Source: Bacteroidales bacterium (GTDB lineage Bacteria; Bacteroidota; Bacteroidia; Bacteroidales; GCA-2748055). From it: a stretch of DNA of 64,000 nucleotides. Location: contig JARGFM010000018.1 of assembly GCA_029210725.1 (NCBI GenBank), positions 17,220 through 81,219 of the forward strand, in the 5' to 3' direction. Numbering within the stretch: the first letter of the stretch is position 1; every line of letters starts with the position of its first letter. Shown here piece by piece: positions 55,136-64,000 of this stretch. The notes below the pieces were generated by a model. It did no database searches and was not told the origin of the DNA. It was given only the letters and a program-made list of their open reading frames with translations. Made by a program: the position numbers and the translations under genes.

Positions 55136-56380
55136 ATGAAGTGGGCCATGTTTTTTGAAAATGTCAGAATTGCGATGAAATCGATCAGGACCAATCTGCT
55201 GAGAACGATCCTGACCGTTATGATCATTGCCTTTGGAATCATGGCGCTGGTTGGCATCCTGACGGCTATCGATTCCATTAAATTCACTCTGACCGAATCC
55301 TTCAGCCTGATGGGAGCCAATACCTTTACCATCGAATCGAGATCCATGCGGGTACAGATCGGGAACCAGTCCTATCGCAGAAAGAATCACGAATTTATCT
55401 CCCATAAGCAGGCCCAGGAGTTTAAGGAACTGTACGAACTTCCGGGCAGAGTTTCCATCTGGACCAGAGCCTCGGGAAGTTCGGTCGTCAAGTACAAATC
55501 CTATAAATCCAATCCAAACACCTCTGTGCTGGGGGTGGACGAAGACTATATTTTTACGGCAGGCTATGAAGTCGAGAAAGGGAGAAATTTCACAGCGGGG
55601 GATATCCGGGAGAACTCGAACATTGTCATTATTGGAGCCGATGTGGCCCGCGATGCCTTTGATAAAAACCAGGACCCCCTGAACCGTTTTATTTCGGTAG
55701 GAAAAGGGCGTTACCGGGTTGTAGGGGTGCTGAAGTCCAGGGGAAATTCGGGGAATATGGGAACCGACCGGACCTGCCTGATTCCCTACACCAATGTCAG
55801 ACAGTATTTTTCTAGGCCTCAGATGCAATACTCCATCAACGTGATGCCCCTTTCGCCCCAGATGCTGGAGGTTTCTGTATCGGAAGCTGAAGGAGTTTTC
55901 CGGCGAGTCAGAAGACTCGATGCCAGGGATGAAACGGATTTTAATATTACTCAGAGCGATCAGCTAGCCCAGATGCTCATAGAAAATATGAAGAAGGTAA
56001 CCATGGCAGCCACCATCATTGGACTGATCACTCTGATGGGAGCTGTTATCGGATTGATGAATATTATGCTGGTCTCGGTCACTGAGAGAACCAAGGAGAT
56101 AGGAACCCGTAAGGCTCTGGGAGCTAAATCTGTGATGATCAAACGGCAGTTTCTTTATGAAGCCGTTGTAATTGGACAGATGGGTGCTGTTGTGGGTATT
56201 TTGTTAGGAATTGTAATTGGAAATGGTGTATCTTTAGCCATCGATTCAAGCTTTATTATCCCGTGGAAATGGATTTTTACCGGGATCGTTTTGTGTTTCG
56301 TAGTAGGGGTGGTTTCAGGGTATTTCCCGGCTGTAAAGGCTTCGAAACTGGATCCGATTCTTGCACTTCGTTACGAATAA
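55136..56380 (+). CDS. ABC transporter permease, MacB/FtsX type
   Basis: A 414-residue membrane protein with an N-terminal segment (about residues 20-44), a large extracytoplasmic MacB_PCD domain (about 48-270) and three C-terminal segments in an FtsX domain (about 285-410). [20 protein letters not shown] is the conserved coupling region, and ending [14 protein letters not shown] is typical. Such permeases act with LolD/MacB-type ATPases in lipoprotein or peptide export. No ATPase gene adjoins it; one of the right type lies at 10270 in this window, but a partnership is unproven. Confidence 0.9.
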   Translation: MKWAMFFENVRIAMKSIRTNLLRTILTVMIIAFGIMALVGILTAIDSIKFTLTESFSLMGANTFTIESRSMRVQIGNQSYRRKNHEFISHKQAQEFKELYELPGRVSIWTRASGSSVVKYKSYKSNPNTSVLGVDEDYIFTAGYEVEKGRNFTAGDIRENSNIVIIGADVARDAFDKNQDPLNRFISVGKGRYRVVGVLKSRGNSGNMGTDRTCLIPYTNVRQYFSRPQMQYSINVMPLSPQMLEVSVSEAEGVFRRVRRLDARDETDFNITQSDQLAQMLIENMKKVTMAATIIGLITLMGAVIGLMNIMLVSVTERTKEIGTRKALGAKSVMIKRQFLYEAVVIGQMGAVVGILLGIVIGNGVSLAIDSSFIIPWKWIFTGIVLCFVVGVVSGYFPAVKASKLDPILALRYE

Positions 56381-56393
56381 ATCTGAGTTGCAG

Positions 56394-56771
56394 ATGGAAG
56401 ACCTTTTTTTGAAAAAGACATTCAACTCTCCGGAAGTGGAGTTTATCACTGATACAGGGGAACTCTCCATCGAGGGAAGATCGATCCCGGAAGATCCGGG
56501 TGAGTTTTTTGAGAGCTTGATTGACTGGATCAATGAGTATTTTCTGAATCCTGTTGAACGTACAGTCATGAGCATCAAACTGGAATACATCAATAGTGGC
56601 TCATCAAAATATATGCTTGAGCTTTTACGGATTATGAAAATCAACCACGACTCGGGAAAGGATGTAAAGATCCTCTGGTATTTTGAAGAAGGGGACGAAT
56701 CCATTGAAGAGCTGGGAATTCATTATGAGCAGACCATACAGATTCCCTTTGAGCACATCGAGTATTATTAG
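56394..56771 (+). CDS. SiaC-family (DUF1987) regulatory phosphoprotein
   Basis: A 125-residue protein, start at MEDLFLKKTFNSPEVEF 13 nt after the permease stop. The family (DUF1987/SiaC) is recognised by this N-terminus, by LSIEGRSIPEDPGEFFESL (about residues 25-43) and by SGSSKYMLELLRIMKINHDS (about 70-89). In Pseudomonas SiaC is phosphorylated by SiaB and dephosphorylated by SiaA, and in the free state activates a diguanylate cyclase. No SiaA, SiaB or GGDEF gene is in the window, so partners here are unknown. A plus-strand terminator follows. Confidence 0.83.
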   Translation: MEDLFLKKTFNSPEVEFITDTGELSIEGRSIPEDPGEFFESLIDWINEYFLNPVERTVMSIKLEYINSGSSKYMLELLRIMKINHDSGKDVKILWYFEEGDESIEELGIHYEQTIQIPFEHIEYY

Positions 56772-56799
56772 GGTTCTGTAACAGCAAGTCCATGTATGC

Positions 56800-56828
56800 A
56801 GGCTGTACTTACAAGTATGGCCTTTTTT
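56800..56828 (+). terminator. Terminator after the SiaC-like gene
   Basis: AGGCTGTACTT (56800-56810) pairs with AAGTATGGCCT (56813-56823), with two G-U pairs, followed by TTTTTT. The loop is short, so the top pairs may open. Confidence 0.7.
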
Positions 56829-56903
56829 ACTTTATGTCCGCCCCTCGCTTCATACCTTTATCGACTTCCCCATCCTCCATGCTGGAATATGCCAGTCAGC
56901 AAT

Positions 56904-56930
56904 AAAAAAAGGGAGCCTGTAAGGGCTCCC
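56904..56930 (-). terminator. Terminator of the GAPDH gene
   Basis: Read on the minus strand, GGGAGCC (56930-56924) pairs with GGCTCCC (56917-56911) around a short loop and is followed by a run of seven T. It lies 26 nt past the gap stop. Confidence 0.9.
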
Positions 56931-56956
56931 CATGCTTGTATCATGAAAGAAGGTAT

Positions 56957-58056
<1,100 letters not shown>

Positions 58057-58091
58057 ACACAGTAAGGATCAATACGGGATTTTTTTAAGAT

Positions 58092-58922
58092 TTAAAAGAT
58101 GGGGTAAGGCTGGGCGGATTCTGCTGCTTTCCGTTCCGCTCTCTTCTCCTTCCAGCTTTTCGAACGGGCAGCTTCACTGATATCAATAATTCGACCGAAC
58201 CTGTAACCCACGTTCAGGGTAACAAAGAAAAAATTATTCTGTTCGGTGGCCATGATGGGAACCTCTTTGGGATATACGGTAAGGATTACCCCGACCTCCA
58301 GGGCGTGAAGAATGGCATCCTTCTGGCTGTATTCGAAGCTTAAACCGGTTTTCCCTGTTAAGCCTGGAATAAGCCTGATCTCGTTGAAGCCCATAAAGAA
58401 GGGGCCGCGCCCTCCTATATCCGCCTGGTGAATTCCGGGATCAAATTTCAGGTACTCTTCGTCAATGATTTCCCCGATGGTGGATGTGGTGAATACCCGG
58501 TAGTATATGGGTTTGGTAAATCCGACGGATAGTCCGCCCGCATAGTACCACCGGACCGAGATCCCGTTCCGGTCAATTTTCCGGTAGAGTTCTTTTTGCC
58601 ATCCGGCCATTCCTTTCAATTCCCAGAAGAGGTTTTGCTTTCCATATACATAGCGGTACGATGAATAGTTATAGGAAAACAAGGATTTAATTTCTTTGGG
58701 GTGTTTGACATAGGCAAAGTCACCATCCAGAATGAACTGGTTCCGGGCGTTCCTCCAGAATCCATAACGGTAATTTACCCCGAATCCGTTGGAGTTAAGG
58801 TAAGCGGCAAAGGTGCTCTCATCCCGGAGCATCACCCGCATCTGCTCATCGATCTCTCCCTGTGCCCAGAGTGAGCCCGAAGTAAGCACACATACCAGGA
58901 TGAATATATTGGCTCTTCTCAT
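58092..58922 (-). CDS. Putative outer membrane beta-barrel protein
   Basis: A 276-residue exported protein of no named family that I recognise. Start at MRRANIFILVCVL, with a signal peptide ending near residue 21 (SLWAQ). The mature part is rich in Tyr, Phe, Arg and Gly in alternating strands (GFGVNYRYGFWRNARNQFILD; LFWELKGMAGWQKELYRKID; FFFVTLNVGYRFGRI), as in small outer-membrane barrels. The C-terminus is charged (KSWKEKRAERKAAESAQ) rather than ending in an aromatic residue. It faces no operon partner. Function unknown. Confidence 0.68.
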   Translation of the reverse strand: MRRANIFILVCVLTSGSLWAQGEIDEQMRVMLRDESTFAAYLNSNGFGVNYRYGFWRNARNQFILDGDFAYVKHPKEIKSLFSYNYSSYRYVYGKQNLFWELKGMAGWQKELYRKIDRNGISVRWYYAGGLSVGFTKPIYYRVFTTSTIGEIIDEEYLKFDPGIHQADIGGRGPFFMGFNEIRLIPGLTGKTGLSFEYSQKDAILHALEVGVILTVYPKEVPIMATEQNNFFFVTLNVGYRFGRIIDISEAARSKSWKEKRAERKAAESAQPYPIF

Positions 58923-58988
58923 TGCATGTTGACCCGCAAACTCCATGCAAAATAACGAAATATCGGAGGGAAAAGTTGGAGAGTGGAC

Positions 58989-59018
58989 AAAAAAAAAGAT
59001 TTACCGGGGGTAAATCTT
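58989..59018 (-). terminator. Terminator of the 41-residue lipoprotein gene
   Basis: AAGATTTACC (on the minus strand 59018-59009) pairs perfectly with GGTAAATCTT (59005-58996) around a CCC loop, then a run of T. It lies 32 nt past the small gene's stop. Confidence 0.88.
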
Positions 59019-59050
59019 AAGATATCTGGAATGGAATTCCCGGATCAGTT

Positions 59051-59176
59051 CTACCCCTTGGGCAGTGTCTGCTCTGTGTCAACCTGGCTGTAAGCAGGGC
59101 AAACATGTTTGTTACACGAGCTCATCAGGATACCTGCTGCGAATACTACTGCTAAAATGATCACTGCTCTTTTCAT
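59051..59176 (-). CDS. Small lipoprotein (41 aa) with CPAY motif
   Basis: A short gene that normal length limits would miss. The first 20 residues (MKRAVIILAVVFAAGILMSS) form a signal peptide, and the likely lipidated Cys is residue 21 in MSSCNKH. The mature peptide is only about 21 residues, with VCPAYSQVDTEQTLPKG at its end; a second Cys is at 26. An exact -7 element (59211-59218) and a strong terminator (58989-59018) bracket it, which supports a real monocistronic gene. I do not know its function; CPAY-bearing tiny lipoproteins seem to recur in Bacteroidota, but this is from memory only. Confidence 0.78.
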   Translation of the reverse strand: MKRAVIILAVVFAAGILMSSCNKHVCPAYSQVDTEQTLPKG

Positions 59177-59210
59177 GGTTCATCGGTTTTGATCCGGGAT
59201 CGGTGCTCTA

Positions 59211-59218
59211 CAAATATA
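59211..59218 (-). promoter_or_regulatory. -7 promoter element of the small lipoprotein gene
   Basis: TATATTTG on the minus strand is an exact TAnnTTTG match, 34 nt before the ATG at 59176. No clear -33 element. Confidence 0.55.
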
Positions 59219-59299
59219 GGACATATCTTATAAAAAAAAACATGGCTCTATTAGCCTATAACGTAAGCTGTTGAAAAAAGTTATACGAATCTTTGTTTT

Positions 59300-60049
59300 T
59301 TATGGATGATTCATAAAGCCCTGTTTTCTTAAAACTTCAAGTAAGGATTTGGAAAACAGGATATTATCATCCTTTTTATAGCGAACATCCGTAAATACCT
59401 GTGCCAGGGTCTCTTTGTTATGTTCTTTGATGAACGACTGATAAGTGGGCATTAACTCCTTCTCCCTGTAGCAGGCATCAATATCCTCCCTCTTATACTC
59501 GTGGTATTTTTCCTGGTGTACCACAGCCTCCAGGGGAAGGCGGTCGGTAAGTTCGGGCCACTCACCGGGATATCCCACGCTTACCGTGGTAACCGGCACC
59601 ACTCCGCGGGGCAGATCCAGGATCTCAATAATCTTCCCTGCCATATAGGTCGTAGTACCCAGGTAGCAGATGCCCAGGCCGGCATCTTCTGCGGCCACAC
59701 ACACATTCTGGGCCACCAGCAGGGCGTCGATGGCTGCCGTAAAAAAGGAGAGAAAGTTATCGTAGCCCGGTTCTGCCTGACGCTGCCTGCACCAAAGGTT
59801 AAAGCGGTTAAAGTCGGCACAAAAAGTGAGTACCACGGGGGCCTCCCTGATCATGCCCTGGTTAAAGTGACAGGGGGAAAGCTCCTCTTTGATCCCTTCC
59901 TCTGTGGTGACCACAATGGAATAGAGCTGCATATTCCCGGTAGTGGAGGCACGGGTTCCGGCTTCCAGAATGTATTGAAGGATCGTATTGGGGATGGGAT
60001 CCGGCAAGTATTTCCGGATGGTCCTGTGCTTAAGCAAAGTGTCGGTCAT
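59300..60049 (-). CDS. Nitroreductase-family flavin oxidoreductase (NfsA-like)
   Basis: A 249-residue FMN enzyme of the nitroreductase fold. LLKHRTIRKYLPDPIPNTIL gives the FMN-phosphate Arg residues; ASTTGNMQLYSIVV and EDAGLGICYLGTT are the other flavin-contact blocks. The C-terminal extension (about residues 170-249, with DIDACYREKELMPTYQSF) resembles the NfsA/FRP group, which uses NADPH. The start is the ATG at 60047-60049 (MTDTLLKHRT); the longer open frame overlaps the divergent gene start and is not family-like. The physiological substrate is unknown. Confidence 0.87.
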   Translation of the reverse strand: MTDTLLKHRTIRKYLPDPIPNTILQYILEAGTRASTTGNMQLYSIVVTTEEGIKEELSPCHFNQGMIREAPVVLTFCADFNRFNLWCRQRQAEPGYDNFLSFFTAAIDALLVAQNVCVAAEDAGLGICYLGTTTYMAGKIIEILDLPRGVVPVTTVSVGYPGEWPELTDRLPLEAVVHQEKYHEYKREDIDACYREKELMPTYQSFIKEHNKETLAQVFTDVRYKKDDNILFSKSLLEVLRKQGFMNHP

Positions 60050-60104
60050 ATCCTTGAATTTTCTATAAAAATAGTGATATTTAAGGTCTAAAATTCCCAA
60101 TTTT

Positions 60105-63100
60105 ATGAAAACGATAAAATGTAACAGCTCTTTTTGGATAGCTGTTTGTCTTGCTATGGCTTTGATGGTCAGCCCGGTGGACTTGAATGCACAGAAAAAG
60201 AAAAACCAGGAGGAAGAAAAAACGGAGGGGATCGACGCCGGTCTGCTTTCCGGACTAAAATGGCGCAGCATCGGTCCGGCCATGACTTCCGGCCGCGTGT
60301 CCGATTTTGCAGTCAACCCGCAGGACCACAGTGAATGGTATGTGGCCATCTCTTCCGGAAATGTCTGGAAAACCGTAAACAACGGAACCACCTTCAAGCC
60401 GGTATTTGAAAAATATGCTTCTTATTCCACCGGGGTGATCACCATGGATCCCAACAATCCAAACCTGCTCTGGCTGGGTACCGGGGAAAACAATCACCAG
60501 CGTGCCCTGGGATACGGTGATGGCGTCTACAAATCGGAGGACGGAGGGGAGTCGTGGAAGAACATGGGGCTGAAAGAGTCTCGCCAGATCGGAGGAATCG
60601 TAGTGGATCCGCGCAATTCCAATGTGGTATTTGTGGCGGCCGAAGGATCGGCCTGGGGGCCTGGTGGTGATCGCGGTTTGTTTAAAAGCACCGACGGAGG
60701 GGAGACCTGGAAGAAAGTGCTGGAAATCAGTGTAAATACAGGAGTAAATAACGTGGTGATAGATCCGGTGGATCCTGATGTGATGTATGCCACCAGCGAG
60801 CAGCGCAGGCGCCATGTTTTTACCAAAATAGGCGGTGGTCCCGAGTCGGCGGTCTACCGCTCCCTGGACGGGGGGGAAAGCTGGACGAAATCCATGAAGG
60901 GACTTCCCGATGTGCATATCGGGGGCATGGGCATCGCCGTTTCACCGGCCGACCGCAATGTGGTCTACCTGATTGTGGAGGCTGCAGAAGACAAGGGCGG
61001 ATTTTTCCGCTCGGATAACCGGGGGGCCTCCTGGGAAAAAATGAGCGATCATCATGCCAGTGGCCAGTATTACAACGAGATTTACTGCGACCCGGTGGAT
61101 GTGAACAAGGTGTATTCCATGGAGACCGTATCGAAAGTCACCGTGGATGCCGGGAAAACCTGGAAAAACATCAGTACCGATGGCCGGCATGTGGATGACC
61201 ATGCCCTGTGGATCGACCCACAGGATACCAGGCATTACCTGATCGGAGGGGACGGGGGGGTGTATGAAACCTTTGATGGCGGGGAGACCTTTCTGTTTAA
61301 ATCAAACCTGCCGGTCACCCAGTTTTACCGGGTATTCGTGGATAATGAAGAACCATTTTATCATGTATACGGTGGAACCCAGGACAACAATACCCTGGGC
61401 GGTCCCTCCATGAACAAAAGCTCGGCCGGGGTTAGCAATGAAGAATGGAAAGCCATCAAGGGCGGGGACGGATTCTGGGTTGCGGTGGATCCCACCGATC
61501 CCAATATCATTTATTGTGAATCGCAGTATGGAAATGCGAACCGCTATGACCGGAAGAGCGGTGAAGGAATTGGCATTAAGCCGCGTCCACGAAAAGGCGA
61601 GGAGACCTATAAATGGAACTGGAACGCTCCCCTGATCATCAGTCACCATTCCTACACCCGGATCTATATGATGGCCAATAAGGTGTTCCGCTCCGACGAC
61701 CGGGGCAACTCCTGGAAGGTGATCAGCGAAGATCTTAGCTCGGGAGTGGATCGGAATACCTGGCCGGTAATGGATCATTACTGGAGCCAGGATGCGGTGG
61801 TGAAAGATGTATCCACCAGCCTCTGGGGAACCGGCGTCAGCCTCTCCGAATCCCGCCTGGACGAAAACCTGCTTTACGCAGGAACCGATGACGGGGTCAT
61901 CTCCATCACCAGTGATGGCGGGAAAAACTGGAAACAGGTAAAAAGCTTCCCCGGAATTCCGGAGTTTACCTATGTGAGTGATCTGCTGGCCGACCGGTAC
62001 GACGACCAGGTGGTCTATGCCACTTTTGACAACCGGAAGCGGGATGATTTTAAACCCTATGTATTAAAAAGTACGGACCGGGGAAACAGCTGGGTAAGCA
62101 TATCAGCCAACCTGCCGGAGAACGGCACGGTACATACCATCGAGCAGGATCCGGAAGTGCCCGGATTGCTCTTCGTGGGAACCGAGTTTGGTTTTTACTT
62201 CAGCATCGACGGGGGAGGGGCCTGGACCAAATTTACCTCGGGCCTGCCCACCATCAGTGTGCGTGACATGGCCATCCAGGAAAGGGAGAAGGACCTGGTG
62301 CTGGCCACCTTTGGTCGGGGATTCTATGTCCTGGATGATTATACACCTCTGCGGGAGCTGGCCATGGATCCGGCCGTCCTGGGCAGGCCGTCCCATATTT
62401 TCCCGGTGGCCGATGCCCTGATGTATATCCAGACGGGTGGTAAATACGGCCAGGGCTCCACTTTCTTTACCTCCGGAAATCCGGATTTCGGGGCCACCTT
62501 TACCTATTACCTGAAAGAGGTGCCTGAAACACTGAAGGCTGCACGGCAGGAAAAGGAGAAGGAGCTTTTCGAAGAGAAGCAGCCGATCCCGCAGCCCACC
62601 TGCGAGGAGCTCAGGCTGGAAGAGGCCGAAGAGGCCGCCCGGCTGATATTCACCATCTATGGCGAGGATGGCAACGCGATCAGGAAGCTAAGCAAAAAGG
62701 CCTCCAAAGGGATCAGCCGGATGACCTGGGACCTTCGCTATTCTTCCACCTCACCCGTATCTTCGGGAGCTTCGGGAAGAGGGGGTTCATCGGGTGGTAG
62801 CGGCCTGCTGGTGATGCCTGGATCTTACAGTGTGGGAATGGATCTGCTTGAAAAAGGAGAGGTGACCGCCTTGTCAGAGCCGGTGGCTTTTAAGGCGATA
62901 CTGCTGCGGGATGCTTCCCTGCCGGTGAAGGATCCTGGGGAGCTGGCACGCTTCCAGAAAGAGGTCTCCGAACTTTCCAGGGTGATGACCGGCGCTCAGC
63001 GCCTGGCCCAGGAGCAGGAAGAGAAGCTCAGTGCGATCAAGAGAGCTCTGGCTCAGACCCCTGAAGCCGGAACCGAACCTGGCCGGAAGGTGTTTGAACT

Positions 63101-63404
63101 GGAGGATCTGCTGAGCGATATCCGGTTTGCCATGGACGGTCCCCGGGCCAAAGCCAGCTGGGAGGAACTGCCCCCCATGGATATGCCGCTGAGCCGCAGG
63201 CTGAATGTAATGATCCGGACCCACTGGTCCTCCACTTCGGAACTGACCAAAACCGAAACCGATCAGCTGGAGATCCTGCGGGAGGAATTTCCGCTCTTAC
63301 TGGCACAGCTGGAGAAAGTGGTGGAAGAGATCCGTGAGCTGGACCGGCAGCTGGAGCAGCTGAAGGCACCCTGGACCCCGGGAAGGGTCCCGGAACTAAA
63401 TTAA
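60105..63404 (+). CDS. Large secreted BNR/sortilin-like beta-propeller protein
   Basis: A 1099-residue exported protein with a signal peptide ending near residue 29 (VDLNAQ). It has many BNR/Asp-box repeats of the form S-x-D-x-G-x-x-W (KSEDGGESWKN, KSTDGGETWKK, RSLDGGESWTK, RSDDRGNSWKV, TSDGGKNWKQ, KSTDRGNSWVS), building a VPS10/sortilin-type or glycosidase-like propeller over about residues 60-760. The C-terminal part (about 830-1099) is helical and charged, with a Gly/Ser-rich linker near 890. Such proteins are frequent in Bacteroidota and often labelled glycosyl hydrolase, but no catalytic residues can be pointed to. Function unknown. Confidence 0.85.
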   Translation: MKTIKCNSSFWIAVCLAMALMVSPVDLNAQKKKNQEEEKTEGIDAGLLSGLKWRSIGPAMTSGRVSDFAVNPQDHSEWYVAISSGNVWKTVNNGTTFKPVFEKYASYSTGVITMDPNNPNLLWLGTGENNHQRALGYGDGVYKSEDGGESWKNMGLKESRQIGGIVVDPRNSNVVFVAAEGSAWGPGGDRGLFKSTDGGETWKKVLEISVNTGVNNVVIDPVDPDVMYATSEQRRRHVFTKIGGGPESAVYRSLDGGESWTKSMKGLPDVHIGGMGIAVSPADRNVVYLIVEAAEDKGGFFRSDNRGASWEKMSDHHASGQYYNEIYCDPVDVNKVYSMETVSKVTVDAGKTWKNISTDGRHVDDHALWIDPQDTRHYLIGGDGGVYETFDGGETFLFKSNLPVTQFYRVFVDNEEPFYHVYGGTQDNNTLGGPSMNKSSAGVSNEEWKAIKGGDGFWVAVDPTDPNIIYCESQYGNANRYDRKSGEGIGIKPRPRKGEETYKWNWNAPLIISHHSYTRIYMMANKVFRSDDRGNSWKVISEDLSSGVDRNTWPVMDHYWSQDAVVKDVSTSLWGTGVSLSESRLDENLLYAGTDDGVISITSDGGKNWKQVKSFPGIPEFTYVSDLLADRYDDQVVYATFDNRKRDDFKPYVLKSTDRGNSWVSISANLPENGTVHTIEQDPEVPGLLFVGTEFGFYFSIDGGGAWTKFTSGLPTISVRDMAIQEREKDLVLATFGRGFYVLDDYTPLRELAMDPAVLGRPSHIFPVADALMYIQTGGKYGQGSTFFTSGNPDFGATFTYYLKEVPETLKAARQEKEKELFEEKQPIPQPTCEELRLEEAEEAARLIFTIYGEDGNAIRKLSKKASKGISRMTWDLRYSSTSPVSSGASGRGGSSGGSGLLVMPGSYSVGMDLLEKGEVTALSEPVAFKAILLRDASLPVKDPGELARFQKEVSELSRVMTGAQRLAQEQEEKLSAIKRALAQTPEAGTEPGRKVFELEDLLSDIRFAMDGPRAKASWEELPPMDMPLSRRLNVMIRTHWSSTSELTKTETDQLEILREEFPLLLAQLEKVVEEIRELDRQLEQLKAPWTPGRVPELN

Positions 63405-63438
63405 TACCGGTGAGCTCCAGAGGAGGTGAGCGGGAATA

Positions 63439-63466
63439 GAAAACAGGGAGGAGGTCACCTGTTTTC
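63439..63466 (+). terminator. Hairpin after the BNR-repeat gene
   Basis: GAAAACAGG (63439-63447) pairs with CCTGTTTTC (63458-63466) around a 10-nt loop, 35 nt after the stop. No T run follows beyond the stem, so it is a moderate terminator candidate. The stretch 63467-63716 holds no gene I can support. Confidence 0.5.
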
Positions 63467-63716
63467 ATCACTACTTTCGGAGTGATTTATTAAAATTAAG
63501 AAAATCAGCATTTTAGGCGGTTGATTTTTATGTTTTTGGGTGTCCCATTATCTTGTTAGGGTGTCAGTTAGGGAGAAAAAGAACAAAGGCAGGACGATAA
63601 GCGTGCCGGTCCTTAATAACGTGCAGGCCCTTAATATTATGAGTACTAACTTGTAGCAAGGACTTTCCGCTTAATGAGGAGCGGGTCCACATTGATCTTC
63701 AATCCGAAATTGCTCT

Positions 63717-64000
63717 TTATTTCTGCATGATGTATTTAGCCACAAGGTTTCTATCGGGAACATAGGATTCCGGATCTATCAGGAACATCGGATTCCGGAT
63801 CTATCGGGAACATAGGATTCCGGATTAGCATTAAAAGGAATAATGAGAAATGTATCACGTACTACTTTAAGCAGCATCCCCTGGCGTAGCATTTCTGTAA
63901 GCAGTCTGGTTAAGTACAGCCTATTTCATTCCGGGAATGCCCTAATCACATCCTGAGTGGTAAAACCCAGCTTGTTTTTGCCCAAAAATTCCTTGATAAT
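63717..64000 (-). pseudogene. Decayed AbiEi-like antitoxin gene (runs off right edge)
   Basis: Read on the minus strand from the window edge, the sequence gives IIKEFLGKNKLGFTTQDVIR, then AFPE, a TGA stop (63926-63928), and in the same frame NRLYLTRLLTEMLRQGMLLK followed by VVRDTFLIIPFNANPESYVPD. This is the winged-helix N-terminal domain of AbiEi-type (type IV) antitoxins and related transcription factors. A 25-bp triplication (63751-63825) then breaks the frame. After the last copy the original text resumes as PDRNLVAKYIMQK and stops at 63717. The AbiEi C-terminal domain is missing or unrecognisable, and no toxin gene is in view. The family call is from motif memory. Confidence 0.62.
63751..63825. 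repeat. 25-bp direct tandem repeat, three copies
   Basis: Three adjacent 25-bp units: 63751-63775, 63776-63800 and 63801-63825. Copies 1 and 3 are identical (ctatcgggaacataggattc + cggat); copy 2 differs at two positions. The unit encodes PESYVPDR on the minus strand in one frame and contains TCCGGA. As 25 is not divisible by three, it disrupts the AbiEi-like frame. Confidence 0.93.

Noticed and set aside
59300..60397. Longer nitroreductase with 116 extra N-terminal residues
   Set aside because: The extension is antisense to the divergent BNR-protein gene start and has no family similarity; the ATG at 60049 begins the conserved fold.
63751..63825. CRISPR-like array
   Set aside because: The three 25-bp units are directly adjacent with no spacers, and no cas genes are present.

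Overview
The window looks like a conserved, largely vertically inherited chromosome segment from a Bacteroidota bacterium, probably an anaerobic or facultative member of the Bacteroidales/Marinilabiliales. Several things point there: -7 promoter elements of the form TAnnTTTG, a short primary sigma factor without region 1.1, a Rho with a long charged insertion, FISUMP and DUF2807 (GIN) lipoproteins, an OstA-like/parvulin envelope operon, and the Bacteroidota order rseC-rnfBCDGEA. Genes are packed tightly, and four convergent pairs overlap. I saw no tRNA, rRNA, insertion sequence, prophage or CRISPR array.

Layout. 1-6.1 kb: start of an HD phosphohydrolase, a possible small structured RNA, and the seven-gene Rnf ion-pump operon. 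6.3-11.8 kb: FISUMP lipoprotein, RecG, a methyltransferase, a LolD-like ATPase and a PduO-type cobalamin adenosyltransferase that seems to lack a normal start codon. 11.8-17.5 kb: an operon of three parvulin/SurA-like proteins and an OstA-like protein. 17.6-27 kb: GuaB, RecQ, a DUF5063/exonuclease pair, an RlmI-like methyltransferase, a GIN-domain lipoprotein, the primary sigma factor and Rho. 27-33 kb: pyruvate:ferredoxin oxidoreductase, RuvX, peptide deformylase and a dihydroorotate dehydrogenase-like flavoprotein. 33-42 kb: ComEC, TrkA/TrkH, a CoA-binding protein, Sua5, an acetyltransferase, a rhomboid protease and RmuC. 42-47.5 kb: ilvD-ilvB-ilvN-ilvC behind a leader-peptide attenuator. 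47.6-64 kb: SRP RNA, two glycosyltransferases, MiaA, an acyl-CoA reductase, aconitase, a MacB-like permease, a SiaC-like protein, GAPDH, a putative outer membrane protein, an unlisted 41-residue lipoprotein, a nitroreductase, a large BNR/sortilin-type protein, and a decayed AbiEi-like antitoxin gene crossing the right edge.

How the parts fit. Pyruvate:ferredoxin oxidoreductase yields reduced ferredoxin, which Rnf can reoxidise with NAD+ while pumping ions; TrkAH then uses the membrane potential for potassium uptake. GAPDH and aconitase belong to central carbon flow. The ilv operon takes pyruvate into valine and isoleucine synthesis. The parvulin/OstA operon probably serves outer-membrane protein folding and lipopolysaccharide transport.

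The most notable signal is the ilv leader (42.0-42.17 kb). A 22-codon peptide with 13 Leu/Ile/Val codons is followed by mutually exclusive antiterminator and terminator hairpins, which is the architecture of translation-coupled attenuation. Other points worth a look are the candidate RNA at 367-541, the apparent AUA start at 10965, the 25-bp triplication inside the AbiEi-like pseudogene, and two convergent gene pairs whose stop codons share a 4-bp palindrome.
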